A DNA stretch of 64,000 bases, taken from NCBI RefSeq assembly GCF_000186225.1, contig NC_014933.1, positions 3,534,001-3,598,000 on the forward strand. Reading direction: 5' to 3'. Source of the DNA: Bacteroides helcogenes P 36-108. GTDB taxonomy: Bacteria; Bacteroidota; Bacteroidia; Bacteroidales; Bacteroidaceae. Positions 37,908-46,308 of this stretch are shown here, piece by piece. The position numbers and the translations under genes were made by a program. How positions within the stretch are numbered: position 1 is the first letter of the stretch; each line of letters starts with the position of its first letter. The notes beneath the pieces are model-generated. The model worked only from the letters and a program-made list of their open reading frames with translations. It made no database searches and was not told the DNA's origin.

Positions 37908-38719
37908 TTAAATGTATATGTCCAACTTTGAGTTGTAGCGCCCTCAGTCGCTATCAAAGAGTTTGATTGAGAGTTCGTCTGTGCTTCAACTCTTATCTTG
38001 GTCGGCTTATTGCCTGTTTTACTTTCAAAAGCAGACATTGCTTCACTCAAGCTATATGCCTTGCCTGTAATATATCCCCAAACATTACGCGTTACAGTTT
38101 CCGTATCACTGTCACTTACAACATGATTGACCGTCAATACCAATTCCGTATCTCCCGACTTCAAATCAGCTAAGTTATATGTAACCACAATAGCATGCTT
38201 AGCAATTTCTTTGGTCATTGCATCTTGTGTGCTTTCTGATTTATACCAGAAAAATGGTGTAACAAACAGATAACTATAAGATCCAAATGTATAGACAGCC
38301 GGATCGACAGACGAAGAATAACCATTAAGAGATATATTTCCAGACAATACATACAATGGAGCATTGGCAGTAGTCGGCATATAAGCAGCATTAAACGGCC
38401 CCTCAGTAGCTTTGGCGTTGAGTTGTGTTGGCTCATTACCGTTATATAAAGCTACTGTATAAGATGTGCCTTCGGTAGATTGTCCCTCGGGAACAGTATA
38501 ATAAAAGCTATAAATTCCACCTTCTGTAAAAGTAGTCGAGGAACCGGATAATTTCAACTGTTTTCCATCAACAGTCATGAACGTAGGAGGATATGAGGAA
38601 ATACATCTTCCTATAACCGCATTATAAGAAGGTGTGTTATCTGATGAATTCAGACAAGAAGTTAGAGTAACGCCCATCAGCAAAGTCAAGGCAACCATCA
38701 AGAATTTTAATTGTTTCAT
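37904..38719 (-). CDS. Uncharacterised Bacteroides lipoprotein
   Basis: About 271 residues from ATG 38719, which gives a lipoprotein signal (MKQLKFLMVALTLLMGVTLT then SC); an earlier frame start (38794) adds a non-signal extension. The mature part is rich in Ser, Thr, Tyr and beta structure (VYTFGSYSYLFVTPFFWY). The N-terminus resembles that of NigD-like Bacteroides lipoproteins, but the rest I do not recognise. Probably surface or periplasmic. First gene of the unit leading to metH. Confidence 0.7.
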   Translation of the reverse strand: MKQLKFLMVALTLLMGVTLTSCLNSSDNTPSYNAVIGRCISSYPPTFMTVDGKQLKLSGSSTTFTEGGIYSFYYTVPEGQSTEGTSYTVALYNGNEPTQLNAKATEGPFNAAYMPTTANAPLYVLSGNISLNGYSSSVDPAVYTFGSYSYLFVTPFFWYKSESTQDAMTKEIAKHAIVVTYNLADLKSGDTELVLTVNHVVSDSDTETVTRNVWGYITGKAYSLSEAMSAFESKTGNKPTKIRVEAQTNSQSNSLIATEGATTQSWTYTFK

Positions 38720-38975
38720 TTTCCTTATAAATATTAGAGTTCGCAAATTTAGATAAAAGAATTGAGTAATAAAGCACCCGCTTCGTTTTTTCATTGTTTT
38801 TAAGACTAAATGAAAGATTAAGCTAAATACTGCACAGCCAACACTATTTTAACATCTATTTAATAGAAAACAGTTTAGATACTTCATCTTTCTTTTGTTC
38901 TGATTCTCTTTTCTTCCGCATCTGCTCCCTATCTGCTCCGTGTCTATAGAGAGCAAAGATACAAGGAGCAGATAC

Positions 38976-39003
38976 GGAGAAGGTAGGGAGAAGGTAGGGA
39001 GAA
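38976..39003. repeat. Short 11-bp tandem repeat
   Basis: GGAGAAGGTAG occurs twice in direct succession with a third partial copy. It lies in the non-coding stretch between the DMP19-family gene and the lipoprotein gene (38720-39045); nothing else stands out there. Confidence 0.7.
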
Positions 39004-39045
39004 ATCATGAAGCAGATGCAAATGTTCTGTTTTTCGGATTCTGCA

Positions 39046-39543
39046 TTACACAATTCGCGCAAACAGGTCCAAATGCTCATCTACATATCCGGCTACCAAT
39101 GCCGTATATTCTTCTTCTTTTTCTAAAAATTCCTCCTCCAATCCGTCAAATACCTCATACTGTTCGTACATAGCCATGAATTCTTCGTCAGTGCGCTCAC
39201 GTTCCAAGTCCTCGCAATGCTCGTCATAAATCTTTTTTGCCGCATATACCAGTTTGCTCAAATCTCCAACTCCCCAAAGACGCATCACTTTGGCGAAAGG
39301 ATTGGCAAAAATATAGCTTCCATAGCCATTCTGTATCAATTGACAAAAGCCACCTTCCATGACCTCATCCCGGAATATCTGATAAGCGAGCAGCGAATGC
39401 TGCTCACCTGTAAGCAGAGGCATGGTATCGGCTGTCAATTTTCCGCCTGTCACCTCTTGATATCTGTCGGTAAAGACTTTAATAAATGCATCCATCCCCT
39501 CGCTTGCCGATCGGCGCAAGTCTGTATCTGTTACTTCTATCAT
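39046..39543 (-). CDS. DMP19/DUF4375-family protein
   Basis: 165 residues, acidic and soluble. The family core is visible: LLTGEQHSLLAYQIFRDEVM, EGGFCQLIQNGYGSYIF, with a strongly acidic C-terminal helix region (EVFDGLEEEFLEKEEEY). The neisserial founder DMP19 is a DNA-mimic that binds a transcription factor; most relatives are uncharacterised. No partner repressor is adjacent. The negative surface is consistent with mimicry but does not prove it. Confidence 0.78.
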   Translation of the reverse strand: MIEVTDTDLRRSASEGMDAFIKVFTDRYQEVTGGKLTADTMPLLTGEQHSLLAYQIFRDEVMEGGFCQLIQNGYGSYIFANPFAKVMRLWGVGDLSKLVYAAKKIYDEHCEDLERERTDEEFMAMYEQYEVFDGLEEEFLEKEEEYTALVAGYVDEHLDLFARIV

Positions 39544-40046
39544 AAACTTACTTCTATTGATTATGCCACAAAGTTAAAGCTTTGGGTTAATAATTATACA
39601 TAGAAAGACAGAATATCTACAAAAATATATCGAAAAGCAAGTATTTTTGCTGTACCAACCAAAACATCAGAACCATAAAACAAATTCTTCATCCGGATAT
39701 TGCTTTTACTGTTATGCAGTTGTTCTTCCGATAATACGAAAGCACTACAAAACAGTGAAAACTGCAAGTCCATCACAGTCTGCACCGCCTCCGAACCGAC
39801 CGATGCTCTGAAGAAGAGAGAAGCACTGTGATCTCCCCCACCACCGCGACATAGAACACAAAGGAATCCGAATAACTGCAAACTCTACTTTACATTCCAC
39901 CAAAATGGCACAAGCTATTACTCATTTTTAATAAAAAAGTCAAATCAGACGGTTGGCAGAAAGCAATAAAACCACTAACTTTGCAACCGACTAATAAAAG
40001 TGGAATTACGTTTTTTAAATTATATCACTTAAAAAAAGAGCTAATT
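39544..40046. other. Intergenic stretch with promoter and an unexplained open frame
   Basis: About 500 nt. The right end holds the promoter of the Fe-S pair (39976-39983). The left part contains a minus-strand open frame (39594-39881, 95 codons, from MQLFGFLCV to DILSFYV) without a convincing start signal, domain or typical composition. I do not call it a gene. Nothing else was recognised. Confidence 0.5.
39976..39983 (+). promoter_or_regulatory. -7 element for the Fe-S scaffold / GGGtGRT operon
   Basis: TAACTTTG matches TAnnTTTG, with TTGG 19 nt upstream (39953-39956) as a partial -33 box. It is 64 nt from the ATG. Confidence 0.65.
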
Positions 40047-40748
40047 ATGACTTATTCACACGAAGTGGAACACATGTGTGTTGTGAAGAAAGGTCCTAAC
40101 CACGGACCGGCTCCTATTCCCGAAGAAGGTAAATGGGTAAAAGCTAAAGAAATTGTTGACATCTCTGGTTTGACACACGGCATCGGCTGGTGTGCCCCCC
40201 AGCAAGGTGCATGTAAATTAACCCTCAACGTGAAGAACGGCGTTATCGAAGAATGTCTGGTTGAGACTATCGGTTGCTCCGGCATGACTCACTCTGCTGC
40301 CATGGCATCAGAAATCCTTCCGGGAAAGACCATTCTCGAAGCACTGAACACCGACCTTGTTTGCGACGCTATCAATACAGCAATGCGCGAGCTTTTCCTG
40401 CAAATCGTTTACGGACGTACTCAGTCGGCTTTCTCAGAAGGCGGTCTGATTATCGGCGCAGGTCTGGAAGACTTAGGTAAAGGGCTTATCAGCCAGACAG
40501 GTACTCTGTATGGAACAAAAGTGAAAGGTACTCGCTACCTGCAACTGACCGAAGGTTACATCACCAAGATGTTCCTCGACAAGAATGACGAAGTTTGCGG
40601 ATACGAATTCGTCCACATGGGCAAATTCATGGATGCCATCAAGAAAGGTGTTCCTGCCGACGAAGCTCTGAAGAGTGTTACCGGTACTTACGGACGTACG
40701 AAGCCGGAACAGGGAATTGTTAAATCTATTGACCCACGTAAAGAATAA
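40047..40748 (+). CDS. IscU/NifU-like iron-sulfur scaffold domain protein
   Basis: 233 residues from ATG 40047 (an earlier frame start at 39981 lies in the promoter). The first ~160 residues resemble a NifU N-terminal/IscU scaffold: cysteines in IGWCAPQQGACKL, VETIGCSGMTHSA and DLVCDAI occupy cluster-binding positions. The C-terminal part is specific to this family. The usual isc/suf genes are absent; the only partner is the GGGtGRT gene 16 nt downstream. It probably binds or transfers an Fe-S cluster for that partner. The pair is conserved in anaerobes but, to my knowledge, not functionally described. Confidence 0.78.
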   Translation: MTYSHEVEHMCVVKKGPNHGPAPIPEEGKWVKAKEIVDISGLTHGIGWCAPQQGACKLTLNVKNGVIEECLVETIGCSGMTHSAAMASEILPGKTILEALNTDLVCDAINTAMRELFLQIVYGRTQSAFSEGGLIIGAGLEDLGKGLISQTGTLYGTKVKGTRYLQLTEGYITKMFLDKNDEVCGYEFVHMGKFMDAIKKGVPADEALKSVTGTYGRTKPEQGIVKSIDPRKE

Positions 40749-40764
40749 AAGGAGGATCCAGAAT

Positions 40765-41775
40765 ATGATTAGAGAAGTAAAATTTGAAAGTCAAGACCGC
40801 CGCATGAAGCAGATTATCGCTGCTTTGAATGAGAACGGCATCGCTTCTATCGAAGAAGCCAACGAAATCTGCGAAAAGGCAGGTTTGGATCCCTACAAGA
40901 CCTGCGAAGAAACGCAGATGATCTGTTTTGAGAATGCCAAATGGGCTTACGTAGTAGGCTGTGCCATCGCTTTGAAGAAAGGCTGCAAGGTTGCTGCCGA
41001 TGCCGCCGAAGCTATCGGTCTGGGTTTGCAAGCATTCTGCATTCCGGGTTCAGTAGCCGATGACCGCAAAGTAGGTTTAGGCCATGGCAATCTGGCTGCA
41101 CGTCTGTTGCGCGAAGAGACCAAATGTTTCGCCTTCCTTGCCGGTCACGAGTCATTCGCTGCTGCCGAAGGTGCAATCAAGATTGCTGCCAAAGCAGACA
41201 AGGTACGTAAAGAACCTTTGCGTTGTATCTTGAACGGTTTGGGCAAAGACGCTGCACAGATTATCTCCCGTATCAACGGTTTCACATATGTTCAGACTCA
41301 ATTCGACTATTACACAGGCGAATTGAAAGTTGTTCAGGAAATCGCTTACAGTGACGGTCCTCGCGCCAAAGTAAAATGCTATGGAGCCGATGACGTTCGC
41401 GAAGGTGTAGCTATCATGTGGAAAGAAGGCGTAGATGTTTCTATCACAGGTAACTCTACCAATCCGACTCGTTTCCAGCACCCGGTTGCAGGTACTTACA
41501 AGAAAGAGCGCACATTGGCCGGTAAACCTTATTTTTCAGTAGCATCAGGTGGTGGTACAGGTCGCACGCTTCACCCGGACAACATGGCCGCCGGCCCTGC
41601 TTCTTACGGCATGACTGACACTATGGGCCGTATGCACTCTGACGCTCAGTTCGCTGGTTCTTCATCAGTTCCTGCTCACGTGGAAATGATGGGATTCCTC
41701 GGTATCGGTAACAACCCGATGGTAGGATGTACAGTAGCTTGTGCAGTTGACGTGGCTCAGGCTTTGAGCAAGTAA
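40765..41775 (+). CDS. GGGtGRT-family protein
   Basis: 336 residues from ATG 40765, with a strong AAAGGAGG site 11 nt upstream, unusual in Bacteroides. The family-naming motif GGGTGRTLHPDN is near residue 265. At least seven cysteines lie in the first ~140 residues (EICEKAGL, KTCEETQMICF, GCAIALKKGC, FCIPG, KCFAFL) and three more near the C-terminus, suggesting metal or cluster binding. The family has no established function. The gene ends before a perfect intrinsic terminator, so with the scaffold-like gene it forms a closed two-gene operon. Confidence 0.88.
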   Translation: MIREVKFESQDRRMKQIIAALNENGIASIEEANEICEKAGLDPYKTCEETQMICFENAKWAYVVGCAIALKKGCKVAADAAEAIGLGLQAFCIPGSVADDRKVGLGHGNLAARLLREETKCFAFLAGHESFAAAEGAIKIAAKADKVRKEPLRCILNGLGKDAAQIISRINGFTYVQTQFDYYTGELKVVQEIAYSDGPRAKVKCYGADDVREGVAIMWKEGVDVSITGNSTNPTRFQHPVAGTYKKERTLAGKPYFSVASGGGTGRTLHPDNMAAGPASYGMTDTMGRMHSDAQFAGSSSVPAHVEMMGFLGIGNNPMVGCTVACAVDVAQALSK

Positions 41776-41796
41776 TTTAAGTTACTCTATATAGAT

Positions 41797-41834
41797 AAAC
41801 TCCTGTAATGCTTTTGGTTACAGGAGTTTTTTTA
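41797..41834 (+). terminator. Intrinsic terminator after the GGGtGRT gene
   Basis: A perfect 10-bp stem (ACTCCTGTAA / TTACAGGAGT, 9-nt loop) followed by seven Ts, 22 nt after the stop codon. Confidence 0.93.
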
Positions 41835-42028
41835 TTTATGGCAACTTGGCTTGACAAGCTAAATTCTGCCTTATTTAAGTCAGTACAACCCATGTAAAAA
41901 GTAGCCAATTACCTCTCAAATCCAACAATGTACTTCCCATTTTTCAAGGGGATTTAAACGAGTGCATTATGCTTGTGGATTTTGGGGCAAAGAGTGTATT
42001 TATAACAAAAAACGAAAGTAGAAAAAAC

Positions 42029-42067
42029 AAAAGTCATATTGACTTTTAAGAAAAGCATCTATCTTTG
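42029..42067 (+). promoter_or_regulatory. Promoter and candidate autoregulatory site of the first AraC gene
   Basis: A -7 box TATCTTTG (42060-42067) is preceded by TTGACTTTTAAGAAAAG (42039-42055), which resembles the repeats upstream of the alcohol dehydrogenase, and by the inverted repeat AAAAGTC-N5-GACTTTT (42029-42047). The stretch from 41835 to here holds nothing else that I recognise. Confidence 0.6.
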
Positions 42068-42090
42068 CAGAAAAATTCAGAAGAAAAACT

Positions 42091-42918
42091 ATGAATTCGG
42101 ATATAATCATCTATAATTGCATGGATACTTTCTATTGTTGCCATGTAGATAAAGACCGTCTTTGCGAAGAGATGGTTACTGACCACATGCTTGTCTATAT
42201 ATGTTCCGGTGAGATGGATCTGATTGCTCCGGAGAAAACCTATAAGCTCAAGAAAGGCGATTATCTCTTTATAAAGAAAGACCACATGATGAGAAAGATT
42301 AAGCATCCGTCAAAAGATGGAGAGCCTTTCAAGGGCTTGTTTCTCCAACTGAAACGGCCTTTCCTGAAATCATTGATGTCCGAAGTTCAGATAGCTATCC
42401 CCATGAACGGACAGGCTCAAGCATCTGCGTCTTATACCATTTTGCCTAAGCATCCATTTCTTCAAGGACTTTTTGCCTCTCTTGAACAATATTTCAGCAT
42501 ACAGCAGTATCCATCTGAGGAACTGATGAATATAAAATTGAAGGAAGCCGTATTTGCTTTGCTGCAAGTCAAGCCTGAAATAGCGTGTGTATTGTTTGAC
42601 TTTACCGACCCCTGGAAAATTGATTTGGAAGGATTCATGATGAAGAATTATAAATGCGACTTATCTCTTGAAGAGTTCGCTCATTTCACAGGGAGAAGTC
42701 TCTCTACATTCAAGACCGATTTCTTTAAATTGTTCCGGATGACTCCAAGCCGTTGGATAAACAAAAAGCGTCTGGAGGAAGCTAAATACCTGATAGAATC
42801 CAAAAAGGCAAAGCCTTCTGATGTTTATCCTAAAGTGGGCTTCAAGAATTTCAGCCATTTCTCTACGGCGTTTAAGAAAGAGTATGGAGCCGCTCCTTCT
42901 TTTTACTACGCGTCATAA
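42091..42918 (+). CDS. AraC-family transcriptional regulator (first copy)
   Basis: 275 residues. An N-terminal cupin-like domain (YICSGEMDLIAPEKTYKLKK, GDYLFIKKDH) and a C-terminal double helix-turn-helix (about 175-275: LSLEEFAHFTGRSLSTFKTD, VGFKNFSHFSTAFKKEYG). It is clearly paralogous to the second AraC protein at 44396: both share LFDF-x2-DWKIDL, GRSLxTFKxDF and KPSxVY. It lies directly upstream of an iron alcohol dehydrogenase, resembling the YqhC-YqhD arrangement of E. coli, where the AraC protein responds to aldehydes. Likely an activator of the dehydrogenase. Confidence 0.92.
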   Translation: MNSDIIIYNCMDTFYCCHVDKDRLCEEMVTDHMLVYICSGEMDLIAPEKTYKLKKGDYLFIKKDHMMRKIKHPSKDGEPFKGLFLQLKRPFLKSLMSEVQIAIPMNGQAQASASYTILPKHPFLQGLFASLEQYFSIQQYPSEELMNIKLKEAVFALLQVKPEIACVLFDFTDPWKIDLEGFMMKNYKCDLSLEEFAHFTGRSLSTFKTDFFKLFRMTPSRWINKKRLEEAKYLIESKKAKPSDVYPKVGFKNFSHFSTAFKKEYGAAPSFYYAS

Positions 42919-42945
42919 CTCCCGCCTGTTTTTCCATTGCCGAAA

Positions 42946-43013
42946 TTGACGTTTTAGAAAAATCTCTTTTGACGTTTTAGAAAAACGCCTTGTTTATAAT
43001 CACCGTATCTTTG
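42946..43013 (+). promoter_or_regulatory. Tandem AraC-type sites and promoter of the alcohol dehydrogenase gene
   Basis: TTGACGTTTTAGAAAAA occurs twice exactly (42946-42962 and 42969-42985), 23 bp apart, about two helical turns. The second copy abuts the -33 position of the -7 box TATCTTTG (43006-43013), where no TTTG is present. Direct repeats replacing the -33 box are the expected geometry for an AraC-type activator. Confidence 0.72.
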
Positions 43014-43077
43014 CAGCGCAAACCTCAAAGAAGGTAAGCGTATGACAGAGGTGGAAAAACTATAAACAAGTAGAATT

Positions 43078-44241
43078 ATGTACAATTTTCAATTTTTCAT
43101 GCCGACTAAAGTTCTCTTCGGCGCAGGACAATTAAAGAACTTACATTTGGAGACAATGCCGGGCAAGAAAGCCTTGATAGTAACATCCAACGGACAGAGT
43201 ACCAAGAAATATGGCTATCTGGATGCCGTTCAGCAAGAGTTGGAACAGGCTCATGTGGCGTATGTCGTATTCGATGAGATCCGTCCCAATCCTACCAAGG
43301 ACAACGTGATGGATGGGGCCAAAAGAGCCAAGGACAACGGTTGCGATTTTGTGGTAGCCTTGGGTGGCGGCTCTGTAATGGATGCCAGCAAGTGCATTGC
43401 CTTGATGATGGTGAATGAGGGCGACCTTTGGGATTACGCTTTCTCGCAGAAAGGCGGGCACAAGCCATTCCAGACACCAAGCGTTCCATTGATAGCCATT
43501 ACGACCAGTGCGGGAACGGGTTCGGAAGTGGATATGTTCTCGGTTATCTCAAATGATGAATTGGAAGAGAAGACAGGAGTATTCGACATCTCCATGTTCC
43601 CGACCATCTCGGTAGTGGATTCGGATTTGATGATGAGCGTGCCGCCAACGTTCACGGCCTATCAAGGTATGGATGCGTTCTTCCATGCAGCAGAGAGTGT
43701 TATCAATACGAAAGAACATCCAATGGGCGAAATGTTTGCCTTGAAAGCAATCGAGTTGATAGCGAAGAATCTGCCTGTTGCCTACAAGGAAGGCTCAAAT
43801 GCAGAAGCGCGTGCGAATATGGCATTGGCAAACTCGTTGGCAGGTTACTACATGCTTTGTACTTCTCAGCATACAATGGAACACGTCATGGGGTCTTATC
43901 ACGACAGCCTTCCTCACGGTGCAGGTCTGATTATGATCAGTCATGAATACTTCAACTTCTTTGCGGAACGTCAGGCAAGCGAAGAACCGATGATAAAGAT
44001 GGCTCGTGCAATGGGGGTGGAAAATCCCACAAGTGGCAAAGACTTTATCACAGCTCTCGATGCGCTGATTGAAGCGATAGGTTGCAAGGATTTGAAGATG
44101 AGCGATTATGGTATCACGAAAGAGGAAATCGCAACCTGGCCTAAACATATTCATGAAGTGCTGGGTGGTGACACCACAGCCGACCCGTTGCCATTGAGCG
44201 ATGAAGATTATTTCGGCATTTACGAGCGTTCATTCAAATAA
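43078..44241 (+). CDS. Iron-containing alcohol dehydrogenase (YqhD/butanol-dehydrogenase type)
   Basis: 387 residues. MPTKVLFGAGQLKNL, VVALGGGSVMDASKCIALM (NADPH binding), ITTSAGTGSEVDMFS and HTMEHVMGSYHDSLPHGAGL with metal-ligand histidines define the YqhD/BdhA branch, which reduces short-chain or toxic aldehydes with NADPH. It is distinct from FucO in this window (different subfamily). It is transcribed from a promoter with tandem sites resembling that of the adjacent AraC gene. The likely role is removal of reactive aldehydes or redox balancing; the actual substrate is unknown. Confidence 0.9.
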   Translation: MYNFQFFMPTKVLFGAGQLKNLHLETMPGKKALIVTSNGQSTKKYGYLDAVQQELEQAHVAYVVFDEIRPNPTKDNVMDGAKRAKDNGCDFVVALGGGSVMDASKCIALMMVNEGDLWDYAFSQKGGHKPFQTPSVPLIAITTSAGTGSEVDMFSVISNDELEEKTGVFDISMFPTISVVDSDLMMSVPPTFTAYQGMDAFFHAAESVINTKEHPMGEMFALKAIELIAKNLPVAYKEGSNAEARANMALANSLAGYYMLCTSQHTMEHVMGSYHDSLPHGAGLIMISHEYFNFFAERQASEEPMIKMARAMGVENPTSGKDFITALDALIEAIGCKDLKMSDYGITKEEIATWPKHIHEVLGGDTTADPLPLSDEDYFGIYERSFK

Positions 44242-44333
44242 ACCTTGATATCGTTACACATAAATTGAAGACCTCTGTTCTTACAACAAGAATGGAGGTT
44301 TTCTACGCAGAGACAGTATTTGAGCCCATGAGC

Positions 44334-44365
44334 GACATTTACAGAAAAGAAAAGCTGTATTTTTG
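44334..44365 (+). promoter_or_regulatory. Promoter and diverged AraC-type site before the second AraC gene
   Basis: A -7 box TATTTTTG (44358-44365) is preceded by GACATTTACAGAAAAG (44334-44349), a looser version of the TTGACNTTTT-AGAAAA motif. The start codon follows 30 nt after the box. Confidence 0.5.
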
Positions 44366-44395
44366 CAGCATAAATAATTCTATTATAGTAGGTAT

Positions 44396-45229
44396 ATGAC
44401 TGATTCTATCAACATACGCAACTGTGGAAATGCGATATTCTTTAGTAAAATAACGCATGATATGTTTTGTGATAATAGGTTGCCAAAACATGGTTTGATG
44501 ATGGTGTGTTCGGGTGTCTTAACCATTGAAACCAAGAATGAACATGTCGAAGCCAGAGCCGGAGACTATATTTTCTGGCATCGCAACTGTTTGGCAGGGA
44601 TGAAGAAGATGTCGGATGGAGACATTCCATTTCGTTCTATTGCCATATCACTTGACAATAAGACGTTACACGACTATTTCAGTGAGAAGTTATCTGGGAA
44701 AAGAATGCCTATGAATTTAAATCCAGTTTATTCTCCAGCGGTTCTACTTCCACATCATATAAAGGTAGATAGTCTGTTTATGTCGTTGCAACCTTATGCC
44801 GACCAGGGTGTAGATCCTGATGAAGAAACAATCCGTCAGAAACAGACGGAAGCCATCAATTGTCTTCTTGATATTGATGAAAGGATGTACCCTACGCTGT
44901 TCGATTTCTACGAAGACTGGAAAATTGACTTACCTGAGTTCATGGAAAAGCATTACATGGAAGATTTGACCATGGAGGAATTTGCCTCTTATGCAGGCAG
45001 AAGTTTAGCCACTTTCAAGCGCGACTTTGCCAAATTCAGCGACCGATCACCACAAAAATGGCTCAACGAGCAACGACTGGAACTATCCTGTCGTCTGCTT
45101 CGGGATACAAAAGTAAAACCATCTGCCGTCTATTATGAGGTGGGATTCAAAAATCGCACCCATTTCAGCGGACTATTCAAACAACGCTACGGCATATCGC
45201 CGGCTGCTTATCAACTACAATTCAAATAA
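44396..45229 (+). CDS. AraC-family transcriptional regulator (second copy)
   Basis: 277 residues, same architecture as the protein at 42091: cupin-like N-terminus (MMVCSGVLTIETKNEH, GDYIFWHRNC) and C-terminal AraC helix-turn-helix pair (LTMEEFASYAGRSLATFKRD, VGFKNRTHFSGLFKQRYG). The two probably arose by duplication and may recognise related sites. It is followed after 13 nt by the flavodoxin-like reductase gene and so probably heads the operon that runs to the TonB receptor. Confidence 0.92.
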   Translation: MTDSINIRNCGNAIFFSKITHDMFCDNRLPKHGLMMVCSGVLTIETKNEHVEARAGDYIFWHRNCLAGMKKMSDGDIPFRSIAISLDNKTLHDYFSEKLSGKRMPMNLNPVYSPAVLLPHHIKVDSLFMSLQPYADQGVDPDEETIRQKQTEAINCLLDIDERMYPTLFDFYEDWKIDLPEFMEKHYMEDLTMEEFASYAGRSLATFKRDFAKFSDRSPQKWLNEQRLELSCRLLRDTKVKPSAVYYEVGFKNRTHFSGLFKQRYGISPAAYQLQFK

Positions 45230-45242
45230 ATACGAAATAAAG

Positions 45243-45782
45243 ATGAAGAACGTACTTGTTATCAAAACCAGTCCACGTAAAGGTGGCAATTCCGACCGCT
45301 TGGCAGATGAGTTTATCAAAGGTGCAACGGAGGCAGGAAATCATGTAGAAGAAGTAAGCCTTGTGGGAAAGAACATTCAGTTCTGCCGTGGCTGCCTCAC
45401 TTGTCAGAAAACACAGCGTTGCGTAATCAAAGATGATGCCGTGGCAATCTGCGAGAAGATGTTGAATGCCGATGTAATCGTATGGGCAACACCCGTTTAT
45501 TACTATTGCATCAGTGGTCAGATGAAAACAATGATTGACCGTGCCAATCCGCTTTACGGCATGGACTACAAATTCCGAGACATCTACCTGCTGGCTACCG
45601 CTGCCGAAGATGAGCCCACCACAGTGGAAGGTAGTGTGAAAGCTACTCAGGGATGGGTGGATTGTTTTGCCAAAGCAACTTTGCAAAAGGTTGTCTTTGC
45701 AGGAGGCGTAAACGATAAAGGTGATATTGAAGGGCATCCGTCATTGAAAGAGGCTTATGAACTGGGCAAGAGAATTCAATAA
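45243..45782 (+). CDS. NADPH-dependent FMN reductase / flavodoxin-like protein
   Basis: 179 residues from ATG 45243 (a frame from 45135 overlaps the AraC gene). Flavodoxin-like fold: VLVIKTSPRKGGNSDRLADE is the FMN phosphate loop, CRGCLTCQKTQRC is a cysteine motif typical of iron-sulfur flavoprotein or ISF-related reductases, and ATPVYYYCISGQMKTMIDR is the second FMN segment. It would reduce quinones, flavins or electrophiles with NAD(P)H. The lipoprotein gene downstream starts 26 nt before its stop codon. Confidence 0.88.
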   Translation: MKNVLVIKTSPRKGGNSDRLADEFIKGATEAGNHVEEVSLVGKNIQFCRGCLTCQKTQRCVIKDDAVAICEKMLNADVIVWATPVYYYCISGQMKTMIDRANPLYGMDYKFRDIYLLATAAEDEPTTVEGSVKATQGWVDCFAKATLQKVVFAGGVNDKGDIEGHPSLKEAYELGKRIQ

Positions 45783-46308
45783 GCAGTTTTTGGCATTATC
45801 TCTGACTTGCATTCTTTCTTTTGCTATTTCTTCCTGTAACAAAGAAGATTCTTTTGAAGAAATAGTACCTCCAGAAGAAACAACAGAAGACAATCCAACG
45901 GATAATCCTTCTGAAGAAGATAATATGAAAAATAGGCAAATATCTATATCGATAGGAACGGATGCTTTTACAGCTACAATAGACGATAATGCAACAGGAA
46001 AAGCATTTTTGGCTCTTCTTCCGTTGACGATACAAATGAAAGAATTGGGAGGAAATGAAAAGTATCATTATCTTTCAAACAGCCTTCCTACGGCAACCTA
46101 TTCTCCGGGAACCATCCAAGAAGGTGATCTCATGCTCTATGGCACATCTTGTATTGTGCTGTTCTACCAGACTTTCGTTTCCTCATATAGCTATACCCGA
46201 ATAGGAAAGATAGATAATCCGCAAAGATTAGCAACTGCTGTAGGTTCGGGAGATGTTACTATTACATTTGATAAGATAGAACAGTTCTTCAAAAGTAACT
46301 TGAAATGA
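45757..46308 (+). CDS. Cyclophilin-like-domain lipoprotein
   Basis: 183 residues. The N-terminus MNWAREFNKQFLALSLTCIL followed by SFAISSC is a lipoprotein signal with an acidic, Pro-rich linker after it. Residues ~60-180 match the cyclophilin-like fold found beside flavodoxin reductases in anaerobes (RQISISIGTDAFTATIDDNA, GDLMLYGTSCIVLFYQTF). The only available start lies inside the upstream flavodoxin gene, and the first seven residues read like its C-terminus in another frame, so the gene may have been fused by a small deletion. ATGATG at the end overlaps the acetyltransferase gene. Confidence 0.8.
   Translation: MNWAREFNKQFLALSLTCILSFAISSCNKEDSFEEIVPPEETTEDNPTDNPSEEDNMKNRQISISIGTDAFTATIDDNATGKAFLALLPLTIQMKELGGNEKYHYLSNSLPTATYSPGTIQEGDLMLYGTSCIVLFYQTFVSSYSYTRIGKIDNPQRLATAVGSGDVTITFDKIEQFFKSNLK

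Noticed and set aside
38856..39080. 74-codon minus-strand frame after the DMP19-family gene
   Set aside because: Overlaps the DMP19 3' end in another frame and includes the tandem repeat; no domain or ribosome site.
43078..44241. Second fucO
   Set aside because: The NADPH-type motif and FGAGQL start place it with YqhD/BdhA dehydrogenases, and it is not near fucose genes.
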